29,861 nt of DNA, from IMG/VR virus record IMGVR_UViG_3300025132_000196, positions 1 to 29,861 of that record, one strand, 5' to 3'. Under the pieces are notes generated by a model. The model had not been told where the DNA came from. It made no database searches and was given only the letters and a program-made list of their open reading frames with translations. The stretch comes from a virus. The stretch's first letter is position 1. Every line of letters begins with the position of its first letter. Positions 20,427-29,861 of the stretch are shown here, piece after piece. Made by a program: the position numbers and the translations under genes.

Positions 20427-23400
20427 AATTCTTCCTCAATTAAGTCCGTATATGTCACCGACTGACCGCCTGTGAATCCCATTGGAGTGGTCGAAGTATT
20501 TAATACTGAACCGAAACCAAGTGTAGCCCCTCCCGTAGCAAGGCGTTTTCTTATCTTAATTCTCAGTTCTTTAATCTTAAAATCCTCAAAGTGGTCTGTC
20601 GATTTAGAGGGTTCTTTGAAAACTCTTGGCCGAGTTAATCCAAATAATTTTTTATTATCCATTAAAACCTCAGTAAATCTATCTCCGATATTTTTATTAT
20701 TATTTCCTAATTTTAATTTACTGAAGCCATCTAAATTATGTTCTATTTCTATAATTAAGTATCTGCTTCTTTTAATATTTTGTGAAGGAAAAGATATTTC
20801 TATTTCATCAGCAGGTCGCAAAGTGAATAAGTCATTACCCCTTACTTCTATATCAACTAATTCTCCGGCATCCTTATGTTCTTTCAATAACTTGTTGGCT
20901 CTCGCATCTGCCTCTTTTTGAGTATAAATATTTTCATCAGTAATTTCTAAGGTTTTTCTATCTCCCATTCTTTTTATACTTTTAACATTTTTTCTATGTG
21001 CTTTTACATTTCTTCCTTTAATAATAATTTCATTATATTGGTCGAAAAGTTTTCCTTCTTTTGTAATGCTTCTTATACTGTATTTATCATCTTTTTCAGA
21101 AATAAGAACCTTTGGTTTATTTAATGAGGAATCTGCATCTCGCATTATGAATTTTTTATCATGTAATATTCTTCTATTTTTCTTATTTAATATGTAATTA
21201 GAAGCAGTTAATAGACTAACCCCCTTATATTCGGGTGATAAAAACACAGGATATTCCGTAGTATCTTGTTTTGTGAATTCTAATCCTTCATCCTCAAACA
21301 AATCATTTAACAAATCATCTGATTCAAAACAAATATTAACTCCGCAACCAATAGTAGCATCTGTATAATTCCCTTTTATTTCCTTTGATACTGTTATCTC
21401 AAAAGTTTCTCCTATTGATACTGCGCCTATCATATTTCCAATTTTAGAAAACTCAAATTCATGCACATTCAAATCAGAAATATATGATACTTGCATTTGT
21501 GATAATAAATTAGATGTTCCATCAGTTATTCCAACAGGAATATTATCATTGTGTTCTAATAATTTACTTGAGCCAAAGCAATCTGAAGGTGTTCTATAAA
21601 CTAAATGAGTACCCGACCCTTTGTTACTTGGGTCGGCTATAATATACATAGAAGATACTCCTTCACCAAACCCTGTTTCTGAATACAGTTTTTCGGCATT
21701 ATTTGTGGGGTCGGCATATCTTACTTCCCCCGTAAATTGCTCATGTCTAGCGTTATGCAATTTGAACGACTTAGTAGGTTCATAGCAACTATCTTCATAT
21801 GCCTTCTTAGTATATTCGGGAGTTAGAGTATTTATTTTTATTTTTGTAGGACTAAAATCATAAAATGTGTTTTCTGCGGTTCTCATCACTTTATACACTT
21901 TGCCAATAGTACCTGCATTATCAATTACTATCTGATGTTTAGTACAGTCAGCAGTACGCTTAATTGTATGAGAAACAACATAGTGAATATAACTTGGAAT
22001 TGTTTCATGTAATCCTTTAAGTGTTTTATTATTGTTAGCCGCACTCGTAGCATCACTTGTGTAATATGCTTCAGTAGTTGTTGAAGCCGCTACTTGGAAA
22101 CTTTCATCATATCCACCGTGTTTATTCAGTCCGTATTGTTTGCCATGATGACTAACCAAATAACAACCTGTTAGGTTAGGCGCATAGTTTAACCACGCAT
22201 TATTATTTTGCGTTGCTGAACTATCGCCATCAATATCTTTTACAGTAAATTCATACAATTTAGTATTTGTTGAGCCTACTCCGACAACTGTTTGAGAAGC
22301 ACTGTAACAGTTAGTGCCTCCTTTATTTACAAATTTCAAATAAGGCTTGAATAACATATACGCCCCATCAGCAATATATGGAGAACTACCATCGCTGCTT
22401 TCCTTTCCTTCACTTTCATAAAAACCAAACCCTTGTCTTGACTTAGTTTCTAACATAACTTTATGCGGCCCATATGCGGGGCCACCCATACTTTGTAATA
22501 ATGGTACTGCGTTTTCTATTTCTGATGAAACTATACCAGCCTCAATACTACTTTGTCCTCCATCTTCAATATCAAACCTATCTAAAAATACTGCTAAAGT
22601 ATCTGCGTACAAGTTTTTTAGATGGTTTTCTTTATTGTTTAGGCTTTTAATAACTTCTGAAATTTGCATATTTCCTTCAGTATGAACTAATGATTCATCA
22701 ATGGCAAGGCTATATTTCAATTCTCTATTTGTTAAAGAATAGTCATTAAACTTTTCATCAAAGTAACAGTATTCCATAATTAGATATTTATTTCCATAAG
22801 TTTGATTTGCGGCAGTTTTACCTAAGTATTGGCCAGAGGATAGCCAAATATGATATTGGAGATTATTAGTTAATACTGATGTACCAGAAGAACCAAAAGA
22901 AGTTTTCACTAATAAACAATAAGGGTGTTCTCCCGAATAAGGTTCATTTCTAATTCTATATCCTTGATAAGAACCAGATGCAGGGTTAGTATAAGCAATA
23001 TCACTACCCGAACCTCTGGCAGTTAGTAATTGTGTGGAGGTTCTGCCCTTTAATGAATAATAAACCCCTGTCCAATTATTTTCCGAAGCACTATACAAAG
23101 GGCCAGACCCTATACCTGCCGATGCCAACAAAGAAATTTTAATTCCTCTTAATGAATCAGTACCAATAGGCCCGTAGTCTGCGGCTTCTGCTTGATAGTT
23201 TTCTGTTGTCGGAGAACCGGAAGAATTGTCTTGTAAAACCAATTCATAGGCATTTGAAGTATTTACTATTGCATATTGAAAGGGAGATACAATATCTTCT
23301 GCCACTTCTTCATGAGTATCAATTATGTGAACGCCGGATAATGTTGTTTTTGAGGCATCTAAAGCAGTAAATGTAGGAGGCAAAGCAATAGCGGCAGTTC

Positions 23401-26400
23401 TTTTTTCTGAAGCCAAATTATCAATTAAACTAAAATGATTATCTCCGTCATTGTCCGGCAAAAAATTATCATGGTAAGCATCATTATTATCTTCTGCATA
23501 CCCATCCATAGTGCCTGTTCTTCCCGCTTCATTATTCATAACTGCGCCTTTTAACATATGAATTGCGCCTATTTTTGGCATAGATGCGAAAGTATCTTTT
23601 GAATTATGTCCTCTAACATAAAAATCTTCATAGGAATCTGTATCAATACAAAATGCAAACACTTGTTGTCCTGTGGTTAAAGCGCAATCATCATTTACAT
23701 GAGGGCCGGTTAAACCATATTGTGCGCTAAATTGAATAATTTGCGCCCATGCTTGGGCCGCCCCATAACCAATATAATTTCCTTCAGCAGTAAAGAAAAG
23801 ATAATTTTTACTTTGATGTAGTTTGCTTTTTTCATTTGTTGTGCCGCTTACATAGTCGGGTGCGTCAGATAAGACCATTCTGTTACTAGAAGCATAACTG
23901 CTTATTGTTAGATTAACACCGCTTGAGTTTTTAATTTGAAATAAATTAGCCATTCTATTAACTGTGTCTAACTGTAAGGTTTTCTTCTTATTAGGTAAGT
24001 TTTCAGCATCCACAGAATTAAAGTGCCAATCTAATGTCATTTCCACTAAACGCAACATACTAAATTTCTTCAAAGAATTAATGGTTGGTGCTGTTGCTAT
24101 TGTCATTATGGGGTTATTATCATCATTATCAGAAATTGAGGAACCCCCTCCCAAATAAGTAGTATGAGAATTAAATGTATTAGAAGGAGTTCCTTTATTC
24201 TTTAACATAATACTAAAGTTCGTTAAATCTCTTGAACCATAGTATAGGCTTGTTTTTCTTAAATCCGATTCGGGTAGTAAATCAGAAGTAGTAAATAAGA
24301 AATGTCGAGAAACTTTAGCATCCATTTGTCTTAGTGTTCTTTCCCATGTCCTTGCTATGTTTGCATTCATAACATGAGGCAAACCGGCAATAGGGTATCT
24401 TGCTCGCACTGTCGCAGTATTACCTGTTAAATAATAATCAAAAAAGTTTGTTCCTCTTGATGGCTTATTTCCTCTTCTTTCATAAAATCCTTGCATCTCT
24501 CTTATCGTACTAAATGAAGAATCATCTTGGTGTGTTTGAGTAAATGTTGGCGTACTACCTGTATAAGAAGGTCTAAATCTATGTGCCTTGGCATAATAAT
24601 TAGTTTTGCTAATAACATCATAATAGCCTCTTGCATTAGAACCTTCATTTACGGTTGATGCACTGCTACCATCTAAGTTTATTTGAGTTAAAGCACCTAT
24701 TGGGAATTCATCAATTGCCGAGTAGTTGCCTTCTTCTAAATCAACAAACCTGTAATATGGTGAACCATATCTTTTGATATAATTAGTAGTAATAGTTGCA
24801 TCTGAAGCATCATGTATGTCAATATTAAATGGTAATAGTCCTTTAGTGTTACTAATATATGGGCTGGCTAATTGAAGTAGTGCCGCAGGGCGATTGATAA
24901 AATACATATCAGTAGTATTCTTTTGAGTTAATTTGTAAATGTTATCTCCATTACCTGAAGTTGCTTTTCTATCTAATCTAATTTCATTATAAGAATAATG
25001 TGACCCGCCGCTACCCGAACCTGCTTCTGCACGAATAAAATATCCTTGAAATGTAAATACCCCACTATTTTCAGTAAATACAGGTTCGCCTCTTTTGAAA
25101 TGACTATTTATTGCGGCAGAAGTAGTACGGATTCCTCCCGATGTTGATACATGGTAAGCATTCATTGTTGTGTCTGTTAATTTCATATAGTCACTTTCAT
25201 ATACATCGGGACTTGTATCTGTAAGAACAAACTCTTGGTTTGCATCTGTATCATTTCTATCAACTCTCCCTAAATATAATCCTATTCTTGGTGCAAGAGT
25301 AAGGGTAGTAACATCATCCTCTCCTTTACTATTTAACACTATAAAATCACTTAAACCATTAACTACATCATAACTAAAGTAATTACCGGAAACATCATCT
25401 TTTAGTTTTGCTTGAAAGGCTCTGTCGTTTTTAATATTACCAATAGCATCTAAATTATATCCTATTGCTTCAGCATTTGTGTTTTCTGAAGTACCTGTTA
25501 AGAAAAACTCTTTATTTCCTGTTTTAGTATAAACAGGCGGAGTAGCAGTGGTTCTGCTTGATACCGATACACCACTTGTAAAATATATTCCCTTATCTGA
25601 TGCGCCTTCTAATGAACTAACTGTATTTGAATTTACAGCACTTGCACTAAGAGCCTTTTTGAAAGTATAATGTTTATTAGATGACCCAACAAAAATTTGT
25701 TCAGATGCAGAAGCAGTAGCGCAGGAACCAAACTCTATGGTAACATTGGCTTGGTCTGCACCAGAAGAAACAATTCCTATAAAATCACCATTAGCATTGT
25801 ATAAAGTATCTCCTACATTTAATCCTGCAATTGCGGCATTACAAACAACCGAAGTGGCGTTTAGAACAAGATTAGAAGAGAATGTAACATTTGCGCCTCC
25901 ACTCGTTTTACCAGCAGATACATTAGATAAAGGTGACATAGAAGAGTGGATTAAATCAGAAGCAAATAAAGTGTTTTTGTTTATAGTAGGATTAATCAAT
26001 TTAGAGAAATCATTACGGCCAGCAACTTCAACAACAGGCTGACCCATTTCATTATCTTCTATTATTTCTTCCACTTTACCATCAAAAATTTCTAAATCAA
26101 TAGTGAAATTACCGAAGTTATAATCAATACTTGTTTTAGAATCGGCTTCGGTTCTATAATGGGTTCTTTCTGGTTCTAATCTAAAATACTGATGCGTTTT
26201 ATCTCCAAAAGAAACCCGTATTTCCTTTTCAGTGTAGTTTTTTCCTGCTAAGGTAACTATGGCATTATTGAATCTTGATTCAGTATAAGAACCTAATGTA
26301 ACACTACTTATCTTGTAGGTTAAATCGTCTATGTCTAAAGGATGGTCTGTTAATGCACTTAGTCCTGTGTAAGTAACATCAGTATCTAATTCTAAAGTAG

Positions 26401-27856
26401 TCATTAGTGTTCTTGTTTTAGGCGACCACATTCTTCTGTAAATTTTATCTCCTGCACTAAATGGCGCAGAACCATAATTTGTAAAGGTGGATTCTGTTTC
26501 TAATCTCCAATAAGATTGGCATACAACGGTATGTAATGATGAAGAAGGCGCACTTATGGTGCTAATAAAACCTATGTAATTGCCAATCTTAACTTCTTCA
26601 TGTTGGCCCCAAAGTGTTCTTGCATCATAATTTGTTTCTGTCTTAAATTTGAGATTTGTGCTACCGCTTGTAATTGAATCTAATGTTAATTTGGTTTCAA
26701 ACCAGCCTTTCAATTGACCTTCGGAAATTTTTTCTTTTAGAACATATTTATCACTTAGAACATTTTTTGAAGTAAAGGCTCTATTTCCATCAACTATTTT
26801 AGATTCGGCAAAACTCGCCCTATCTTTCATTGAAGAGAATACTCTTGAACTATACATATCTATTATTTTATTCAATACTTTAGGAGATTCTTCATAGTGT
26901 AAATAGGTATAAGGGCCAACTCTTCCAGCAGTACCATTAGAGTCATCAGTATCTCTTCGGATATTAGGAAAATTAGTAGTATAATTTGTAAATGAAGTGA
27001 CTGCGGAAAATTGGTTTCTATCGTCATAATAATAAGAAGCCGAACTTGAAGTTGTTGGATTATCCATTTTTCTTTTATTATCTATTAGTGTGGTGGATAA
27101 TGTAAATTTACTGTTATCTATTATTTTTAAGTGAGCATCTTGAACAGTAACAAATACTGAAGTTTCATCACTTAGAGTAATTGCCGAATTATCTGTGCTA
27201 TAATTATAACATAATCTATATTTGGTATTGTGGTCTAATTCATTCTTTTTGTTTAATCTATCGTTGTAAAAATACCAAAGTGGCCTTGCAACTATAAAAT
27301 TGTATAAATGTGTATCATCAGAACTCGTAACTAATGCACCAGCAGAAATAGCAACTACCGAAGTATCTGTTACTGCTGGCCCCTTGAATACAATAAACTT
27401 AGTACCTTTTGGTATTTCACTACCTAATTTGGGAGTAAATTCTAAAGCATCTCCTTCGACATCATCTGTGACTTCAGCAGTAATTTTAGCAAAATGGTGT
27501 TGTTTATTGTCATCAGCAAATAAAAGAATAAAATAATCATGCGTTGCTAAATTAATAGAATTATATTGTTGTCCTGTTTGAGTTTCGTTAAAATAGGTCT
27601 TTACTCGATAGCCGGGAGTTTTTGCTAAATTTTCACTATAAGAATTATATGCACCTGTTGTTTCTTTAACCATAGTAGTGGCCGTACTAGCGTCTGTTCT
27701 TATTTCTGCACAGATATAAGAATCTCGTTTTACATCAGTATTTGTAATAGAAGGATTTGTAGGACAATCAAAATTAACATTAAAGCCAGCATTATTCCAA
27801 GTAGTATTAGTCGCAGTGTCTTTGTGAACACCTGTTTTACGAACATATACTGCCAT
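20423..27856 (-). CDS. Giant tail-tip/baseplate hub protein (2477 aa)
   Basis: This product, one of the largest expected for a tailed virus, is Ser-, Thr- and Asn-rich and beta-structured. The C-terminal 300 residues resemble hub proteins of the gp27/gpD/VgrG type. They contain the GVSLLTASNYILNKKNRRIL helix, then KLFDQYNEIIIKGRN, YTQKEADARANKLLKEHK near residue 2307, LFTLRPADEIEISF, and a final strand pair. Around residues 590-620, GKVEEIIEDNEMGQPVVEVAG has the look of an earlier hub segment. About 1500 residues of mostly unknown sequence lie between. It probably forms the tail tip and carries host-recognition domains. Start ATG follows GAGGTGGAT. No frameshift is visible. Confidence 0.72.
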   Translation of the reverse strand: MAVYVRKTGVHKDTATNTTWNNAGFNVNFDCPTNPSITNTDVKRDSYICAEIRTDASTATTMVKETTGAYNSYSENLAKTPGYRVKTYFNETQTGQQYNSINLATHDYFILLFADDNKQHHFAKITAEVTDDVEGDALEFTPKLGSEIPKGTKFIVFKGPAVTDTSVVAISAGALVTSSDDTHLYNFIVARPLWYFYNDRLNKKNELDHNTKYRLCYNYSTDNSAITLSDETSVFVTVQDAHLKIIDNSKFTLSTTLIDNKRKMDNPTTSSSASYYYDDRNQFSAVTSFTNYTTNFPNIRRDTDDSNGTAGRVGPYTYLHYEESPKVLNKIIDMYSSRVFSSMKDRASFAESKIVDGNRAFTSKNVLSDKYVLKEKISEGQLKGWFETKLTLDSITSGSTNLKFKTETNYDARTLWGQHEEVKIGNYIGFISTISAPSSSLHTVVCQSYWRLETESTFTNYGSAPFSAGDKIYRRMWSPKTRTLMTTLELDTDVTYTGLSALTDHPLDIDDLTYKISSVTLGSYTESRFNNAIVTLAGKNYTEKEIRVSFGDKTHQYFRLEPERTHYRTEADSKTSIDYNFGNFTIDLEIFDGKVEEIIEDNEMGQPVVEVAGRNDFSKLINPTINKNTLFASDLIHSSMSPLSNVSAGKTSGGANVTFSSNLVLNATSVVCNAAIAGLNVGDTLYNANGDFIGIVSSGADQANVTIEFGSCATASASEQIFVGSSNKHYTFKKALSASAVNSNTVSSLEGASDKGIYFTSGVSVSSRTTATPPVYTKTGNKEFFLTGTSENTNAEAIGYNLDAIGNIKNDRAFQAKLKDDVSGNYFSYDVVNGLSDFIVLNSKGEDDVTTLTLAPRIGLYLGRVDRNDTDANQEFVLTDTSPDVYESDYMKLTDTTMNAYHVSTSGGIRTTSAAINSHFKRGEPVFTENSGVFTFQGYFIRAEAGSGSGGSHYSYNEIRLDRKATSGNGDNIYKLTQKNTTDMYFINRPAALLQLASPYISNTKGLLPFNIDIHDASDATITTNYIKRYGSPYYRFVDLEEGNYSAIDEFPIGALTQINLDGSSASTVNEGSNARGYYDVISKTNYYAKAHRFRPSYTGSTPTFTQTHQDDSSFSTIREMQGFYERRGNKPSRGTNFFDYYLTGNTATVRARYPIAGLPHVMNANIARTWERTLRQMDAKVSRHFLFTTSDLLPESDLRKTSLYYGSRDLTNFSIMLKNKGTPSNTFNSHTTYLGGGSSISDNDDNNPIMTIATAPTINSLKKFSMLRLVEMTLDWHFNSVDAENLPNKKKTLQLDTVNRMANLFQIKNSSGVNLTISSYASSNRMVLSDAPDYVSGTTNEKSKLHQSKNYLFFTAEGNYIGYGAAQAWAQIIQFSAQYGLTGPHVNDDCALTTGQQVFAFCIDTDSYEDFYVRGHNSKDTFASMPKIGAIHMLKGAVMNNEAGRTGTMDGYAEDNNDAYHDNFLPDNDGDNHFSLIDNLASEKRTAAIALPPTFTALDASKTTLSGVHIIDTHEEVAEDIVSPFQYAIVNTSNAYELVLQDNSSGSPTTENYQAEAADYGPIGTDSLRGIKISLLASAGIGSGPLYSASENNWTGVYYSLKGRTSTQLLTARGSGSDIAYTNPASGSYQGYRIRNEPYSGEHPYCLLVKTSFGSSGTSVLTNNLQYHIWLSSGQYLGKTAANQTYGNKYLIMEYCYFDEKFNDYSLTNRELKYSLAIDESLVHTEGNMQISEVIKSLNNKENHLKNLYADTLAVFLDRFDIEDGGQSSIEAGIVSSEIENAVPLLQSMGGPAYGPHKVMLETKSRQGFGFYESEGKESSDGSSPYIADGAYMLFKPYLKFVNKGGTNCYSASQTVVGVGSTNTKLYEFTVKDIDGDSSATQNNNAWLNYAPNLTGCYLVSHHGKQYGLNKHGGYDESFQVAASTTTEAYYTSDATSAANNNKTLKGLHETIPSYIHYVVSHTIKRTADCTKHQIVIDNAGTIGKVYKVMRTAENTFYDFSPTKIKINTLTPEYTKKAYEDSCYEPTKSFKLHNARHEQFTGEVRYADPTNNAEKLYSETGFGEGVSSMYIIADPSNKGSGTHLVYRTPSDCFGSSKLLEHNDNIPVGITDGTSNLLSQMQVSYISDLNVHEFEFSKIGNMIGAVSIGETFEITVSKEIKGNYTDATIGCGVNICFESDDLLNDLFEDEGLEFTKQDTTEYPVFLSPEYKGVSLLTASNYILNKKNRRILHDKKFIMRDADSSLNKPKVLISEKDDKYSIRSITKEGKLFDQYNEIIIKGRNVKAHRKNVKSIKRMGDRKTLEITDENIYTQKEADARANKLLKEHKDAGELVDIEVRGNDLFTLRPADEIEISFPSQNIKRSRYLIIEIEHNLDGFSKLKLGNNNKNIGDRFTEVLMDNKKLFGLTRPRVFKEPSKSTDHFEDFKIKELRIKIRKRLATGGATLGFGSVLNTSTTPMGFTGGQSVTYTDLIEEEL

Positions 27857-29079
27857 TACATATCCACCTCTTCAAATGTCAAAAACAGTAGTGATTTGTC
27901 GTAATAAGGATAAAGTGATTTCCCATTAAAAGCAGAATAAGTATGTGTAGTCATGCTTAATTCGTGAAAAACTCCATAGAATTGACTATTAGTATATCCT
28001 ATATGGTCGGGAAATGAAGATGCCGTGGCGTGTGTATTTGTTCCGTTTGCACCTAAATATAAATCTTCAGCCGCTAATTGAAAATTATTATCATTTTCAT
28101 TATGAGTAACTGTTTTAGAAACTCCACCATTAAATAAAATACTTAGTTTTCGGGTAGCATTATCAAATGAAACTCCTATGTGATAAGAATTATTTACATA
28201 ATTTGCTTCTTTTGGTGCTTTCTGATAAATTGTTTCTGAATTCAAAGACACAGAGGGAGTGCCGCTAAGATATACAGTAGTGGTACTCGTTGAAGGCCAA
28301 CCCGAACCGAAAGCAACCGTACCAATTGATTTGAAACTAAATCCTCTTTTAACAAATAATTCTTGACCTAAATGATATTTGTTAGATGCGGGGTTTGTTC
28401 CTGATGTAAAAGATGCGCCGCCTCCATGTGCGCTACCTCCTAATGTTTCTATTTTAGTATGGGTTAATCTTCCTTTTTTATCGAAACCGCCTGTTAAAAT
28501 ATCAGCAGTATAGGTGGATGGTTGAGCGTGGTCGGGGAAAATTAAGGTGTCACTAACTAATGTAGTAGTTGTACTACCCGTAGTTAATTGTACTTCTAAC
28601 TTATATGATGCAGGGTTATTAGTATTGACTGTTTGATATGTGCTATGTAATACATCATTAGTAGCATTACATAAGTATATTTTCAAATTAGTGCTGTAAA
28701 ATATAGCCATCTTGTGATTTGCTCGATTGGCCGCTTGAGTAGTGTGCGCTCTCGGTAAATGCTTATCAGAGTAATAGCCCGAAGTAGTGGTATATGGTGA
28801 AGAATGTTCTCCATCGGGAAATGTCTTTTTTGAATTGGTAACGGTTGTTGCTGATGTTCCGGTAGTATGATTGCCACTACCGTTCACATCATATGGAGTA
28901 ATTATCGCATCAAAACAAAATGAGCCATTATGCCCCCAAATACCATAAGGCATATCATTTGAAGTATCTGTATCTGAGCCAATATCCGGTATATTGTCTT
29001 GATAATCTATTTTAATACAACCATTACACATTACAGGAAAAACCAATCCCTTTTTATTTCCTATTGATAATGTCTGCAT
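27856..29079 (-). CDS. Concanavalin A/LamG-like lectin-domain tail protein (407 aa)
   Basis: The C-terminal 140 residues have the pattern of a LamG/concanavalin-like sandwich: NSYHIGVSFDNATRKLSILF, then a Gly and Asn turn with EDLYLGANG, and FYGVFHELSMTT. Early segments (GSFCFDAIITPYDVNG, MAIFYSTNLKIYL) also suit such folds. These domains bind sugars, so a role in host surface recognition is plausible. ATG at 29079 is chosen because GGTGTGATT lies upstream; a GTG at 29088 would be inside that site. The tail ends FEEVDM; its last codons hold the next gene's ribosome binding site. Family placement is by pattern and not firm. Confidence 0.62.
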   Translation of the reverse strand: MQTLSIGNKKGLVFPVMCNGCIKIDYQDNIPDIGSDTDTSNDMPYGIWGHNGSFCFDAIITPYDVNGSGNHTTGTSATTVTNSKKTFPDGEHSSPYTTTSGYYSDKHLPRAHTTQAANRANHKMAIFYSTNLKIYLCNATNDVLHSTYQTVNTNNPASYKLEVQLTTGSTTTTLVSDTLIFPDHAQPSTYTADILTGGFDKKGRLTHTKIETLGGSAHGGGASFTSGTNPASNKYHLGQELFVKRGFSFKSIGTVAFGSGWPSTSTTTVYLSGTPSVSLNSETIYQKAPKEANYVNNSYHIGVSFDNATRKLSILFNGGVSKTVTHNENDNNFQLAAEDLYLGANGTNTHATASSFPDHIGYTNSQFYGVFHELSMTTHTYSAFNGKSLYPYYDKSLLFLTFEEVDM

Positions 29080-29084
29080 AATAA

Positions 29085-29813
29085 TCACACCGTTATTGCT
29101 ACTTCAAATTCTAATTGAAAACTTATTGCAGAAGGTTCTTCTGCATTTAAGTCACAAGAAAAAGACCTAACAAACCCTTTCATTCCTGAATCAGTATTAC
29201 TGTTTGGGAAAGCAGAAGTAGCAACTATTGTTCCTTCATTATCTAAAGCATCAACAGTACCTCTTGCCGCAAAAGTCCAAGGAATTAAATCGGTGCTTCT
29301 ATCAGCGTTACGATACTGATAATGGCTATCAACTTTAGATGGAATTAATATGACTATTTCGTTCATATTCTGCATATCTTGTAAAGCGGTTCCATCTGTG
29401 TTCGAGTGAATTAATTGAGCAATTTCTTCCTTTGTCATATCAACGCTCATCTCTCCATCAGAATTAAGTGAAGGAGATAAAGCAGTATCATCATCAAAAT
29501 TTGATTCAAGAGGGCTGTCAACCGACTTATCAAAGTTTTTAGGGTCATCATCATCAAATCTTCTTATGATTGTCATATCTGTAATGAATCCTTGAACACT
29601 AATTGTTTTAGAAGCCATTCCCATATTAAAGGCTAATGTTCGAGATTCTCCGGTGAACATTCCAGAAAAAGGAACATCAAAAGAAGGTATAGTTTTATTT
29701 GTTGCTATTGAAATAGTTTCTGCTTTAAGCGGTATAGTGTTAATTTGAATATCATCTTTTTTAGATGCGCCAAGACGCAAAAATACATAGTGTGTGCCAT
29801 CGGGAGAACTCAT
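29085..29813 (-). CDS. Probable baseplate or distal tail protein (242 aa)
   Basis: The product is beta-rich with opening segments HYVFLRLGASKKDDIQINTIP and ETISIATNKTIPSFDVPFSG, and then MASKTISVQGFITD, a pattern seen in tail-end proteins of phages. The middle is acidic (DDDDP, EMSVDMTKEE) and the end, AISFQLEFEVAITV, is a strand. The position at the head of the lectin-like and hub genes supports a tail role. The start has AAGGTGATT upstream. No exact family was recognised. Confidence 0.6.
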   Translation of the reverse strand: MSSPDGTHYVFLRLGASKKDDIQINTIPLKAETISIATNKTIPSFDVPFSGMFTGESRTLAFNMGMASKTISVQGFITDMTIIRRFDDDDPKNFDKSVDSPLESNFDDDTALSPSLNSDGEMSVDMTKEEIAQLIHSNTDGTALQDMQNMNEIVILIPSKVDSHYQYRNADRSTDLIPWTFAARGTVDALDNEGTIVATSAFPNSNTDSGMKGFVRSFSCDLNAEEPSAISFQLEFEVAITV

Positions 29814-29822
29814 TTAATCACC
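29814..29822 (-). promoter_or_regulatory. Ribosome binding site for the distal tail gene
   Basis: On the minus strand AAGGTGATT lies immediately before the ATG at 29813 and after the stop of an upstream frame. The extended match to the 16S rRNA 3' end fixes the start choice. Confidence 0.6.
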
Positions 29823-29861
29823 TTAACTGTAACTTGAAGAAGTACCTCTATTTACTTCTCT
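29823..29861 (-). CDS. Partial 3' end of an upstream tail gene
   Basis: Twelve codons, REVNRGTSSSYS, are open to the window edge and end in TAA at 29825-29823 on the minus strand, nine bases before the next start. This fits the close packing of the late block. Its family cannot be judged from the fragment. Confidence 0.4.
   Translation of the reverse strand, partial: REVNRGTSSSYS

Noticed and set aside
1-29861. tRNA genes, insertion sequences or CRISPR arrays
   Set aside because: No tRNA T-arm motif with a matching cloverleaf, no transposase-like product and no regularly spaced repeats were seen on reading both strands.
1-29861. Bacteriophage origin of the whole window
   Set aside because: The tail genes and zinc ribbon are phage-like, but PCNA, RFC-like loader, PriS/PriL primase, archaeal PolB with PIP box and XPF-like nuclease together point to an archaeal host.

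Overview
This window looks like about 30 kb of the genome of a tailed, double-stranded DNA virus that infects an archaeon. It is AT-rich and tightly packed. The replication genes are of the archaeal/eukaryotic type: split family B DNA polymerase, PCNA clamp, clamp loader small and large subunits, ATP-dependent DNA ligase, fused PriS/PriL-type primase, Cas4-like and ERCC4/XPF-like nucleases and a RadA/Sak4-like ATPase. Many starts are preceded by a GGTGAT or GAGGTG ribosome binding site, which complements the AUCACCUCC end of archaeal (and bacterial) 16S rRNA. This gene content resembles what is published for the marine magroviruses, inferred to infect Marine Group II Euryarchaeota. That placement is inference, and another marine archaeal host, such as an AT-rich ammonia oxidiser, is not excluded.

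Layout. Positions 1-18596 are read on the + strand as a nearly unbroken chain of about 33 genes. Most neighbours overlap by an ATGA or TAATG junction, so the block is probably transcribed in long units and translated with coupling. In order: small ORFs, DNA ligase, a protein with a histone-like C-terminus, unknown proteins, clamp loader large subunit, a small winged-helix protein, clamp loader small subunit, ssDNA-binding protein, a 180-base gap that folds into a strong multi-stem structure (candidate structured RNA), two small beta-rich proteins, RadA-like ATPase, PCNA, polymerase N-terminal part, six tiny genes, polymerase C-terminal part, Cas4-like nuclease, zinc ribbon, primase, winged-helix protein, ERCC4 nuclease, P-loop helicase, a 3'-5' exonuclease, a tiny membrane protein and a second zinc ribbon.

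At 18616-18646 a GC-rich hairpin with a UUCG loop and a T tract separates the two converging blocks. From 29861 down to 18683 the minus strand carries tail genes: a probable baseplate or distal tail protein, a lectin-like protein, a 2477-residue tail-tip/hub giant, a short tail protein and a tail-fibre-like protein. The upstream part of this late block lies beyond the window.

How the genes work together. The + block supplies a largely self-contained replisome. The primase makes primers, the DUF3987-like P-loop protein probably unwinds DNA, RFC-like subunits load PCNA, and the split PolB extends. Both the clamp loader large subunit and the polymerase C-terminal half end in PIP-box-like peptides that should bind the clamp. 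Ligase, Cas4-like, ERCC4-like, RadA-like and DEDD exonuclease proteins would finish, repair or recombine DNA. The most unusual points are the polymerase gene cut immediately before motif C with six tiny genes between the halves, the structured non-coding element at 6466-6640, the histone-fold-like protein next to ligase, a set of small winged-helix proteins sharing one layout, and the giant hub protein with a very large internal insertion.
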